A DNA stretch of 7,853 nt from Methylomarinum sp. (GTDB lineage Bacteria > Pseudomonadota > Gammaproteobacteria > Methylococcales > Methylomonadaceae). A program made the translations under genes and the position numbers. Under the pieces are notes generated by a model. It worked only from the letters and a program-made list of their open reading frames with translations. It was not told the origin of the DNA and did no database searches. Shown piece by piece: positions 1 to 6,233 of this stretch. Location: assembly GCA_013139755.1 (NCBI GenBank), contig WTAG01000686.1:1-7853 (forward strand), read 5' to 3'. Position 1 is the first letter of the stretch; every line of letters begins with the position of its first letter.

Positions 1-122
1 CCTTTCTCTGGTTTTCCGAATTTCCAGTCGTGATTTGTATCAGGTACAAACACTGAAGTCATTTTATAGTGTCCGTCCTCTATGCATACTGCCCACCCTT
101 CATATACGGTTGCCTTAGCCAT
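1..122 (-). CDS. Partial unidentified ORF overlapping the desaturase end
   Basis: This reading frame starts at ATG 122-120 inside the last codons of the desaturase, in a different frame, and stays open to the left edge of the window (40 complete codons, C-terminus not seen). The peptide begins MAKATVYEGWAVCIEDGHYK and continues MTSVFVPDTNHDWKFGKPEK. A second in-frame ATG at 62-60 is an alternative start, with an AGGACGG stretch upstream but at a longer than usual distance. I do not recognise the peptide. It does not resemble the C-terminal half of a desaturase as I remember that family, so a simple frameshift is not my first explanation. It could be a new gene placed downstream after a rearrangement, or an unused frame. 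Only the left-flanking sequence can tell. Confidence 0.3.
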   Translation of the reverse strand, partial: MAKATVYEGWAVCIEDGHYKMTSVFVPDTNHDWKFGKPEK

Positions 123-568
123 TCTAAATTGTGTTGTAGATGATCAGGATCCAGTCTTTCCCCTAAATTATAATGATGCAGCACATCATGTTCTTGATGC
201 CAGCCATCAGGCGTAATCCAATCAGGCCAATCGATAAAACGTCGCCAGCCTTTGGCAAAGGTTTTACTGGAATAATGCCCTGGCGCATTATCATGCTTGT
301 CATAGCCCTTGTGTACAATAGGGTGTGCCATTTGTGTCCAGCGAGTAAAACTACCCTGGCTGATTAATAGTGCAGAAATAGGGTTTGGCATAATCCATGC
401 CGTTCCATAACCCAACAAGGAACATATTTTTCCCCAGCGTTCCATTTTTAATAAATGTTTGACATCCTCTTCACCCGACCCTGAACGAGACAAAGCCTCT
501 TGCTGAATCTCATTTAGATCTTTTGCCAATTGCTCCCTATCGACATTGTTGTAACTATTTAAACTCAC
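80..568 (-). pseudogene. Truncated fatty-acid desaturase (N-terminal part)
   Basis: The 162-codon frame encodes the N-terminal part of a membrane di-iron fatty-acid desaturase of an uncharacterised proteobacterial type. Visible landmarks are the early 'KMERWGK' block (residues 41-47), a hydrophobic stretch about 49-72, the first histidine cluster HPIVH (82-86), the tryptophan-rich FIDWPDWITPDGW (111-123), and the second cluster with H124, H127, H131 and H132, followed by NLGERLDPD (134-142). Homologues as I recall them are about twice this length and continue after NLEWLR (147-152) into two more membrane segments and a third histidine cluster. Here that point is followed by ten unrelated residues and TAG. 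Without the third cluster the di-iron site cannot be complete, so I treat it as a fragment. The start is GTG 568-566 with a strong AGGAG at 578-574, five bases away, so translation initiation looks intact. It lies 19 bases after the anchor gene, probably in the same operon. A genuine short protein is possible but less likely. Confidence 0.7.
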
Positions 569-573
569 CTTTT

Positions 574-578
574 CTCCT
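574..578 (-). promoter_or_regulatory. Shine-Dalgarno of the desaturase fragment
   Basis: On the minus strand AGGAG is followed by five bases (AAAAG) and then GTG at 568-566. It is the strongest ribosome-binding site in the window and decides in favour of the GTG start. It lies in the 19-base gap after the anchor-protein stop codon. Confidence 0.75.
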
Positions 579-587
579 ATTTACCTT

Positions 588-1148
588 TTAAAGCAATCCA
601 ATAATTTTGTAATTGCCACGGGTTTTTAAATTAATAATAACGGTTTGGTTGCTTTTGTTTTCCCAATACCAACCATGTTTACCTGTAAATGGTGCTAATA
701 ATGAACCGCTCGATTCACTCTGGGTACTTTCTTTAAAACTTTTAAAATAACCATTAGTGGCTCCCTCTGGATCACCATGAAAATCAAAATATATCTTCTC
801 ACTACCTTGAGTATTCCAAACAAACTCAAGGGTTTCACCTTTAGTAATATTAAACTTATACTCAAGGCCTTTTTTGGGCGGAATAGTAATCATCACTATA
901 TCTTGCCATTTCTTGGATGGTTCATCCGTTGATGTAAACTCGGAAGGGCAAGAAATAACAGCCGGTTCCACAGCTGCAACAGCACTTTGCGATAGTACGG
1001 TTAAGCCCAGTGATTTACCCAGTCCTGTAGGATCAATATTAAATTCAGCAGGTAGTACTGCAGCAATAAAAACAAAAATAGCTAACAGTAATGAGCAGAT
1101 ACATGACCAAATTAATGATTTGGTTGATGGTTGTGGAATCGTATTCAT
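588..1148 (-). CDS. Transmembrane anchor protein (HupE-associated)
   Basis: This 186-residue protein has one N-terminal membrane span (about residues 12-32), then the block LPAEFNIDPTGLGKSLGL (32-49), and a C-terminal domain predicted to lie outside the cytoplasm. These are the marks of the uncharacterised proteins annotated 'transmembrane anchor protein'. The C-terminal half carries the family motifs FDFHGDP (121-127) and GKHGWYWENKS (156-166) on a beta-rich pattern ending NLKTRGNYKI. H124 and H158 are candidate ligands, but no biochemical role is known to me. The ATG at 1148 follows the HupE stop codon (1152-1150) after a single base, without a visible Shine-Dalgarno, so translation is probably coupled to HupE. 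The adjacency fits my recollection that these proteins occur beside HupE/UreJ-type genes. A cysteine at 67 sits after the span and LPAEF block; it is not a lipobox. Identification rests on motifs recalled from the family, not on a search. Confidence 0.75.
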   Translation of the reverse strand: MNTIPQPSTKSLIWSCICSLLLAIFVFIAAVLPAEFNIDPTGLGKSLGLTVLSQSAVAAVEPAVISCPSEFTSTDEPSKKWQDIVMITIPPKKGLEYKFNITKGETLEFVWNTQGSEKIYFDFHGDPEGATNGYFKSFKESTQSESSGSLLAPFTGKHGWYWENKSNQTVIINLKTRGNYKIIGLL

Positions 1149-1149
1149 A

Positions 1150-1836
1150 TTAAAGGGATGTGATATAGCCCGTCATTTGATAGCCTAGCAGTACAAAGCC
1201 GGCAGACATCAAGAGCGTATTAGATGTGGTTGCAAAAGTATAATAGCTATTATACCTGCGCCAAAAACCAAACAAGGTAAGAATAAATAACAACGCAATG
1301 CATTGTCCTATTTCTACACCCACATTAAAGGCAAGCAGGTTGGTGATTAAATTTTCTTCGGGTAAAGCAAAGTCCTGTAATTTAGTGGCTAAACCAAACC
1401 CATGAAATAAGCCAAAAACTAACACGGCAACTTTGGTATTGGGTTGTACGCCCAACATCTGTTTAAAGCCACCTAAATTATCAAAACCTTTATAGATAAT
1501 TGAAAATGCAATAATGGCATCAATTAAATGTGCGTTGAGATGTATTTGGCTAAACACACCAAACAACAGCGTCAAGCTATGCCCTAATGTAAAAAAACTG
1601 ACATAAAGCAAAACATCTTTCGCGCGAAATAGAAAAAAGATAACCCCGACTAAAAACAGTAAGTGGTCATAGCCCGTCAACATATGTTTCGCACCAATGT
1701 ATAAAAAAGGGCCGATTGCAGCATCACGGTTGTTAGTTAAAAAATGTTCGGTGCTACTATCAACGCCATGCGCAAAGCTACTTTCATTGGCAAAAAGCAA
1801 CAATGTAATAAAAAAAAGGGTGTTTTTTAAGGTCAT
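1150..1836 (-). CDS. HupE/UreJ-family membrane protein
   Basis: This 228-residue protein has a signal peptide (hydrophobic core about 6-17, probable cleavage after SFA at residue 22) and about six membrane segments in the rest. Family signatures are GAKHMLTGYDHLLFL (48-62), FTLGHSLTL (82-90), GLFHGFGLA (142-150) and NVGVEIGQ (171-178), matching the HupE/UreJ_2 group. Relatives of HupE and UreJ are thought to move nickel, and related proteins other transition metals; the substrate here is unknown. No hydrogenase or urease gene is in the window, so a nickel-enzyme role is not supported locally. If cleavage is as predicted, the mature protein starts with His23, and H51, D57 and H58, H86 and H145 lie in or near the membrane segments. 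The ATG at 1836 lacks a clear Shine-Dalgarno; the frame stays open further upstream, but the signal peptide supports this start. It is the first gene of a tight cluster with the anchor and desaturase fragment. Confidence 0.88.
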   Translation of the reverse strand: MTLKNTLFFITLLLFANESSFAHGVDSSTEHFLTNNRDAAIGPFLYIGAKHMLTGYDHLLFLVGVIFFLFRAKDVLLYVSFFTLGHSLTLLFGVFSQIHLNAHLIDAIIAFSIIYKGFDNLGGFKQMLGVQPNTKVAVLVFGLFHGFGLATKLQDFALPEENLITNLLAFNVGVEIGQCIALLFILTLFGFWRRYNSYYTFATTSNTLLMSAGFVLLGYQMTGYITSL

Positions 1837-1946
1837 AATCTGAAGGGTTATTGATCTTGGTTCAAGGTTTGTAAGACCAAATAAAATGCGATATTGAGTG
1901 CCTATCTATAAACTGGATTGCGTAATTTTTCTGGTGGACTATATAA

Positions 1947-1956
1947 TTTAGATCAG
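1947..1956 (-). repeat. Direct repeat copy 1 (CTGATCTAAA on minus strand)
   Basis: This ten-base sequence recurs exactly at 1989-1998, 42 bases away start to start. Read on the minus strand it also forms a TGn plus TCTAAA extended -10, here with only a poor -35 (TGTAAA) 17 bases upstream. It could therefore be a second, hupE-proximal promoter or half of a paired protein-binding site. Confidence 0.4.
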
Positions 1957-1988
1957 GATTCTAACAGTTTTTACATTAAAAAAATTGT

Positions 1989-1998
1989 TTTAGATCAG
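1989..1998 (-). repeat. Direct repeat copy 2 (CTGATCTAAA on minus strand)
   Basis: This exact copy of the ten bases at 1947-1956 overlaps the -10 of the candidate distal hupE promoter. The 42-base period is close to four turns of the DNA helix, which would put both copies on the same face. Confidence 0.4.
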
Positions 1999-2017
1999 TT
2001 AATTGTTAGATTATCAA
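1989..2017 (-). promoter_or_regulatory. Candidate sigma-70 promoter for hupE (distal)
   Basis: On the minus strand TTGATA (2017-2012, five of six consensus bases) is followed by 17 bases and TCTAAA (1994-1989, four of six). The spacer ends in TGA, giving an extended -10 (TGn). Transcription from here would leave a leader of about 145 bases before hupE. Called by eye in AT-rich DNA, where such matches arise by chance. Confidence 0.35.
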
Positions 2018-2175
2018 CTAAGCGCTCATTATCTACAGGTATAAAAAAGAAAATTTATCCAGAAGGTACAAAAAACACTAAAAAGTTGATATGGAGAGAT
2101 GCTTTCTACGATCAATGTTTTCTTACTATTCCGCTCTTTTCCTGTGGATACCTATGCTGCAATGTGAGCGATAAA

Positions 2176-4134
2176 TTAGACTTTAAACTGCGCAATAGCC
2201 TGCTTTAGTAATGAAGAAAACTCATCTTCAGTTTGTTTTTCATAACGTATACGTATAAAAAACTCAGTAATCTTATTGATATTATCTGCCAGATCAGGTC
2301 GTTGCTTCTGAGCACGCAGAGAAAAATCTAGTGCCGTTTCGCCACGCTGTTTATAAATCCCTGCTTTAGCCAGTTTTTTACAAAACTGTTGATACAAGAT
2401 TAATTCTTTATCTAATTTTGAGACCTTGTTTTTTAAAATAAGCCAAGCCAAAAAACAGGTGATCAATCCGATAGATCCCACTAGCCAATAAATCATCAAT
2501 TTAGTTGAGTGTATACCCAGTAACGCTAAAAATTTAAACTGGTTTTCACTGGTATAATTAATCACCCAGCGTTGCCAGCTATACTCGAGGCTTCCCCATG
2601 CTTGCGCGGCTTGCTTCATCCATGAAAGTGCTTTGCTGGCATTAACATGAACGGGGGTAAAGTTAACAAGCCCGGTGGCAATCTGTAAATCAATATTAAC
2701 ATCTTGTTCAATACGTTCTGGAGCGATAGCGGCTGTTGGATCAAATCGTGTCCAGCCTTTACCAGATAGCCAAACCTCAGCCCAGGCATGGGCATTCGCT
2801 TGCTTGATTTCTAAAAAACCACCAACCTTATTCAGTTCTCCGCCTTGATAACCGCCTACCACTCTTGCCGGAATCCCCGCAACTCGCATTAAATAAACAA
2901 ATGCCGTGGCGTAATGACTACAAAAACCATAACGGCTTTCGAATAAAAAAGTCTCAATCGGCTTGTCTTCCATTAAGGGCGGCATTAAAGTGTAATGGAA
3001 GTTTTCATTAGTAAAATGATCTAAAACCGCTTGAATAAAAATCTCAGCAGCTTGATCAAAGCCATGAAGTTGCGAGACTAATTGTCTGATTTTTTCTGAA
3101 GGTTCAGCGGGTAATTGCAGGTTATCTTTACGCTCTGTTTTGGTGATATAGCCTGTATTATAGTGAGGTGATGAGCTGATTTTATATTCGGCACGCTCCC
3201 CCGTGTTATCCCTATTAATCAGTTGATAAAGTGCGTTTTTCTTTAGAGACTGAGGATAAGTCGTTGGCATATCTAATGCAAATACCCAGTCTTTATCTTG
3301 CGGCTCCATCATCAAAGTGTATTGATAGGCCGATCCTGAATAGCTCGGTTTATCCAGATATTTATGGAAAAATAGGGTTTTAGTTTCAGTCCAGCGTTTG
3401 CCATCAGTATAAGAAAAAACCGGGCCACGCCAATAGCGTTGATTTGATGGCGGCATATCTCCGCTAAACTTAACCCTAAAAACCAGCTCATCCGACATCC
3501 CCAGACGACTAATTGAACCTGGCTCTAAACTATCGCTTAAGCCAATTTTTGCTGTATGTTTATCATCAAACATCATCCAGCGAGGTGCTTCTACTCTTGG
3601 AAAAAGAATAAATAAAATAATCGCTAAAGGCAGTGCTTGCAGAATAATAATTCCCGCTGTTTTTAGGGCGGGTATGGTTTCGGGTTTATAGCTATTAATT
3701 GAGACTAAAGTCGCCAGCAAAACGCTGCAAACAAATAAAATATAGCCTGCCATCAACAGGCTTTGTTGAAATAAAAACTGAGACGTTGCTACGATAAAAG
3801 CTAAATAGCTAATCAGATATAAGTCTCGTTCTTTTTTAATTTCCAGTAATTTAAGTCCTAATGCGGTGACAAATAAACTGGTTCCTGCATCTCGCCCTAA
3901 GACCCCTTGATGCTGGGTATAAAGCAAAGCTAATGCGCAGACGGTTAATAAAAAAACCAATAACTTATTGGGTAAATAGCTTGGTTTCCAAATGCCGAGA
4001 AATCGCCAAATTAGTAACAGACTAAAAAAGGCAAACAAAGGCATAGGCACATGATTTATATGCGGCAATGTAATCATGCCGATTGAAACCAATAAGAAAA
4101 TAAGGGTTTGCTGCTTAAGTTCTGAATTCATCAT
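2176..4134 (-). CDS. tgpA: TgpA-like membrane transglutaminase (DUF3488-TGase-DUF4129)
   Basis: From ATG 4134 this is a 652-residue inner-membrane protein, close to the usual size of TgpA. About seven N-terminal spans (to residue 179) form the DUF3488 region. A large periplasmic part follows, with YWRGPVFSYTDGKRW (234-248). The transglutaminase core has its triad in the expected order: Cys405 in RYGFCSHYA, His449 in NAHAWAEVW and Asp465 in GWTRFDPT. A last span (about 547-567) leads to a cytoplasmic DUF4129-like helical tail with GETALDF and IRIRYEKQ. TgpA is needed for viability in Pseudomonas aeruginosa and is thought to act on envelope proteins; the substrate here is unknown. The frame could start earlier at GTG 4152, but that codon lies in a repeat element at 4147-4230, so I prefer ATG 4134 (or the adjacent ATG 4131). 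Neither has a clear Shine-Dalgarno. It is the last gene of the moxR-DUF58-tgpA cluster. Confidence 0.93.
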   Translation of the reverse strand: MMNSELKQQTLIFLLVSIGMITLPHINHVPMPLFAFFSLLLIWRFLGIWKPSYLPNKLLVFLLTVCALALLYTQHQGVLGRDAGTSLFVTALGLKLLEIKKERDLYLISYLAFIVATSQFLFQQSLLMAGYILFVCSVLLATLVSINSYKPETIPALKTAGIIILQALPLAIILFILFPRVEAPRWMMFDDKHTAKIGLSDSLEPGSISRLGMSDELVFRVKFSGDMPPSNQRYWRGPVFSYTDGKRWTETKTLFFHKYLDKPSYSGSAYQYTLMMEPQDKDWVFALDMPTTYPQSLKKNALYQLINRDNTGERAEYKISSSPHYNTGYITKTERKDNLQLPAEPSEKIRQLVSQLHGFDQAAEIFIQAVLDHFTNENFHYTLMPPLMEDKPIETFLFESRYGFCSHYATAFVYLMRVAGIPARVVGGYQGGELNKVGGFLEIKQANAHAWAEVWLSGKGWTRFDPTAAIAPERIEQDVNIDLQIATGLVNFTPVHVNASKALSWMKQAAQAWGSLEYSWQRWVINYTSENQFKFLALLGIHSTKLMIYWLVGSIGLITCFLAWLILKNKVSKLDKELILYQQFCKKLAKAGIYKQRGETALDFSLRAQKQRPDLADNINKITEFFIRIRYEKQTEDEFSSLLKQAIAQFKV

Positions 4135-4146
4135 TTGGTAGTTGTT

Positions 4147-4230
4147 TCTCACACCAAGCCGCTAAGACACAAAGGTAAGAGCCATAGAGCTTTCTCGTCT
4201 TAGTGCCTCTGTGTATTTGAGTGATCAAGA
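4147..4230. repeat. Decayed dyad-symmetric intergenic repeat
   Basis: The gap between the DUF58 gene and the transglutaminase is mostly filled by an imperfect inverted repeat. The outer stem is CTAAGAC (4162-4168) with GTCTTAG (4197-4203), perfect over seven bases. Around it are the left-arm text CACACCAAGCCG and AAGACACAAAGG and the right-arm text CTTAGTGCCTCTGTGTATTTG, which resemble each other in reverse complement. From memory, elements of the form 'aagacacaaag ... ctttgtgtctt' are dispersed intergenic repeats in many bacterial genomes. Element limits are approximate. It may form an RNA hairpin between the two messages; it has no T-run typical of a terminator. Confidence 0.6.
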
Positions 4231-4241
4231 GTCAATACTAA

Positions 4242-4256
4242 TTGTATTTAATACAA
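4242..4256. repeat. Short AT palindrome across the DUF58 stop codon
   Basis: TTGTATT (4242-4248) and AATACAA (4250-4256) are perfect reverse complements separated by one base. The dyad contains the TAA stop of the DUF58 gene. A one-base centre cannot make a normal RNA hairpin, so if it means anything it would be a protein-binding dyad; chance is likely. Confidence 0.3.
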
Positions 4257-5198
4257 CGCTAATGCTTGCAGGCATTTTTCATAATGCACCTGACCATGAT
4301 TAGGCTTTAATTTAATGCCGGGAACGCTAAAGCCATAACGTAATCCAAGCTTTTCTGCATCAATCACCCAGCGACATAATTGGCTTAGCCTTTCTTCAAC
4401 ATTATGTCCTGGGGTCTGTTCGTAATTTAGCCATAACTCAGTTAAGTTATCCCCAGCATATTGCTTGCTGAATAAACCTTGTCCTTTGGCAAACGCTTTC
4501 CAGTGGATATGTTTAATTGAATCACCCTTCTGATATTCTTTAAGCCCGTAAAAATCATCACTGCCTTTGTGTGAAAGACTGTTTTGTAGTGCTTGTGCAT
4601 TATTTCCCTCGGCTTCAGGAAAGTCGCGCTCTATGGCACTAGGTTTTGGATACACTAAAGCCTTGGCTGAAAAACGCAGTGGTGACCAGGCACGAAATAA
4701 TCCTAATGGGTATGTGCTAGAGAGAGTGACGGTTTCAATGTCATGCCAGCCTCTGCGAGATGTCGCAGAATAAAGAATTATGCGCTTCTTTTCTTGTTCG
4801 GCTAGGGTGAAATCTAAGTGCTTATCTAAGCTTGCTTGTAAATTATATCGTTCAATTTTATAGGGATTATCAATAACTATCTCAAAGCCTGTCGACTCAC
4901 CCGCAAACACCGCCTGACTCTGCCCCTGCGTTAACACTAATCCAGCCAATGACTTAAAGCTATGCAAAATAGTAATAAAGAAAATACTGGCCAATAAAAA
5001 ACTCAGCAAATAAGCCAGGTTGTTATTATAAATAAAGGCTATCAACAATAACAAAGCAATTAAAACCACAAAGCCTAAGCCTCGTTTAGTTGGCAAAATA
5101 AAGATTCGGCGATGGTTTAATGTGATCTGCTTAAGCCTGACTTTTTCACCATTAATAAAACGACTTAAATTGAAGCGTTGTTTTAATTCTAAACCCAC
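4248..5198 (-). CDS. DUF58 domain protein
   Basis: This 316-residue protein has two adjacent membrane spans (about 41-57 and 61-79), a beta-rich segment ending in the typical TYPLGLFRAW (162-171), and the DUF58 signature DFYGLKEYQKGDSIKHIHWK (215-234) followed by AFAKGQGLFSKQY. DUF58 proteins are membrane-anchored, structurally related to von Willebrand factor A folds in part, and nearly always sit next to a MoxR ATPase. They are thought to act as adaptors for it, here probably towards the transglutaminase encoded next. The start is GTG 5198, five bases after the MoxR stop, without a visible Shine-Dalgarno, which suggests translational coupling. No ATG lies early enough in frame to replace it. 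The C-terminus is somewhat short after the signature and lacks an obvious complete vWA MIDAS motif. Confidence 0.92.
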   Translation of the reverse strand: MGLELKQRFNLSRFINGEKVRLKQITLNHRRIFILPTKRGLGFVVLIALLLLIAFIYNNNLAYLLSFLLASIFFITILHSFKSLAGLVLTQGQSQAVFAGESTGFEIVIDNPYKIERYNLQASLDKHLDFTLAEQEKKRIILYSATSRRGWHDIETVTLSSTYPLGLFRAWSPLRFSAKALVYPKPSAIERDFPEAEGNNAQALQNSLSHKGSDDFYGLKEYQKGDSIKHIHWKAFAKGQGLFSKQYAGDNLTELWLNYEQTPGHNVEERLSQLCRWVIDAEKLGLRYGFSVPGIKLKPNHGQVHYEKCLQALALY

Positions 5199-5203
5199 GT
5201 TAT

Positions 5204-6109
5204 TTAAGAAACCGCGACGTTATTAAGTAAGGGGGCAACAATCGATTCAGAATCTGTACTACCTGATCGTAGACGATGTCCTGCAACTGCGGGTAATACC
5301 GCTTGTACATCATCTGGCAACACCGCCTTTCTGCCGTCCATATACGCCCAGGCTTTAGCCGCTGTTAATAAGGCTAAACCTGCTCTTGGTGACAAGCCAC
5401 AATGATAGTCCGTTGATTCTCGGGTGTAATTGATTAAATCTTGTAGATAATCAAGTAATGCAGACGAAACATGTATTTCCGTCACTTGTTGTTGAATACT
5501 TGCTAATTGCTCAGCTTGTAATTGAGTAGATAAAGTTTCAATTAAGCTGTAGCGGCTACGCCCTTCTAACAAAGCGCGTTCAGCCTGATGATTAGGATAG
5601 CCCAACTCAATCCGCATTAAAAACCGGTCTAACTGAGATTCTGGTAATGGAAAAGTACCAATTTGGTGAGAGGGGTTTTGAGTGGCAATCACAAAAAAAG
5701 GCTGAGGTAAATTATAGGTTTTACCCTCAACAGTGACTTGATGTTCTTCCATCGCTTCCAGCAAGGCGCTTTGCGCTTTAGGAGTGGATCGATTAATTTC
5801 ATCAGCCAAAATCATTTGATTAAACAATGGGCCAGGATGAAAGGTAAACTGACTATCTTTTACATCAAAGATTGAAGCACCAATAATATCCGCCGGTAAA
5901 ATATCGCTAGTAAATTGAATCCGTTGATAATTCAACCCCAGCAATTTGGCTAAAGTATGCGATAAAGTGGTTTTACCTACTCCCGGTACATCTTCAATTA
6001 ACAAGTGCCCTTTTGCTAATAAACAACATACGGCTAATTTGATTTGTAACTCTTTACCTAGAATAATTTGGTTAGCTGATTCCAGCAACGGTTTGAGCAC
6101 ATTGTCCAT
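5204..6109 (-). CDS. MoxR-family AAA+ ATPase
   Basis: From ATG 6109 the protein has 301 residues, a normal MoxR length. The AAA+ elements are all present: Walker A VPGVGKTT (41-48), Walker B with LADEINRS (101-108), sensor 1 ATQNP (142-146), the arginine finger in LPESQLDRF (155-163, R162) and sensor 2 in GLSPRAGLAL (238-247, R242). MoxR proteins are cytoplasmic chaperone-like ATPases that act with von Willebrand or DUF58 partners on client proteins. The five-base gap to the DUF58 gene supports a shared message and function. The frame is open upstream to a TTG at 6247, which would add 46 residues overlapping the HD-GYP gene end; that extension is not family-like, and homology begins at the ATG. 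No clear Shine-Dalgarno precedes ATG 6109; the leader is very T-rich. Confidence 0.95.
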   Translation of the reverse strand: MDNVLKPLLESANQIILGKELQIKLAVCCLLAKGHLLIEDVPGVGKTTLSHTLAKLLGLNYQRIQFTSDILPADIIGASIFDVKDSQFTFHPGPLFNQMILADEINRSTPKAQSALLEAMEEHQVTVEGKTYNLPQPFFVIATQNPSHQIGTFPLPESQLDRFLMRIELGYPNHQAERALLEGRSRYSLIETLSTQLQAEQLASIQQQVTEIHVSSALLDYLQDLINYTRESTDYHCGLSPRAGLALLTAAKAWAYMDGRKAVLPDDVQAVLPAVAGHRLRSGSTDSESIVAPLLNNVAVS

Positions 6110-6233
6110 AATGAAAAAATATAAAATATATAAAGTGAATAAGTGGTTTACGACCAATGAATGGGGAATTGGTTCATAGAAGGCTGACCAAAATAGCTTT
6201 CCCTCGTGAAGGTTTCTATTCTCTGGTAGTCTC
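6110..6233 (-). promoter_or_regulatory. Leader of the moxR cluster with inverted repeat and weak promoter-like elements
   Basis: This 124-base gap separates the HD-GYP gene from moxR. It contains a six-base inverted repeat ACCAAT (6153-6158) and ATTGGT (6168-6173) with a nine-base loop. On the minus strand TTGGTC (6157-6152) could be a poor -35, with TATATA (6132-6127) 19 bases downstream as a -10. The spacing is long and the match weak. The stretch next to moxR is almost pure A and T. A promoter here would make moxR-DUF58-tgpA independent of the upstream gene. Confidence 0.25.

Larger units (their letters stand above)
1837..2175. other. 339-base intergenic region without a convincing gene
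   Basis: The region separates the transglutaminase stop from the hupE start, both genes reading on the minus strand. It is AT-rich. It holds a perfect 10-base direct repeat (1947-1956 and 1989-1998) and promoter-like sequences for hupE on the minus strand. I found no G+C-rich stem followed by a T-run after the transglutaminase stop, so no intrinsic terminator is called. A plus-strand frame from a TTG at 1918 crosses into the end of the transglutaminase gene and is judged spurious. Confidence 0.6.

Noticed and set aside
874..1188. Plus-strand 104-codon frame opposite the anchor protein gene
   Set aside because: It is antisense to a gene with clear family motifs, spans the anchor-HupE junction, and has no recognisable domain.
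1856..1881. Possible terminator hairpin upstream of hupE (TTGGT with ACCAA arms)
   Set aside because: The stem is only five bases around a long loop, with no G+C-rich core and no T-run on the transcribed strand.
2012..2040. Two GATAAT hexamers on the minus strand as a possible Fur box
   Set aside because: They are about 18 bases apart and lack the adjoining hexamer or dyad symmetry of a Fur site.
1918..2208. Plus-strand frame of 96 codons in the intergenic region
   Set aside because: It starts at TTG without a Shine-Dalgarno, runs antisense into the last codons of the transglutaminase gene, and its product resembles nothing I know. In AT-rich intergenic DNA I consider it chance, though a search of the peptide would settle it.
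4135..4152. GTG 4152 as the transglutaminase start
   Set aside because: The codon lies at the edge of a dyad repeat element and adds only six residues before two ATG codons (4134, 4131) that suit the family N-terminus at least as well.
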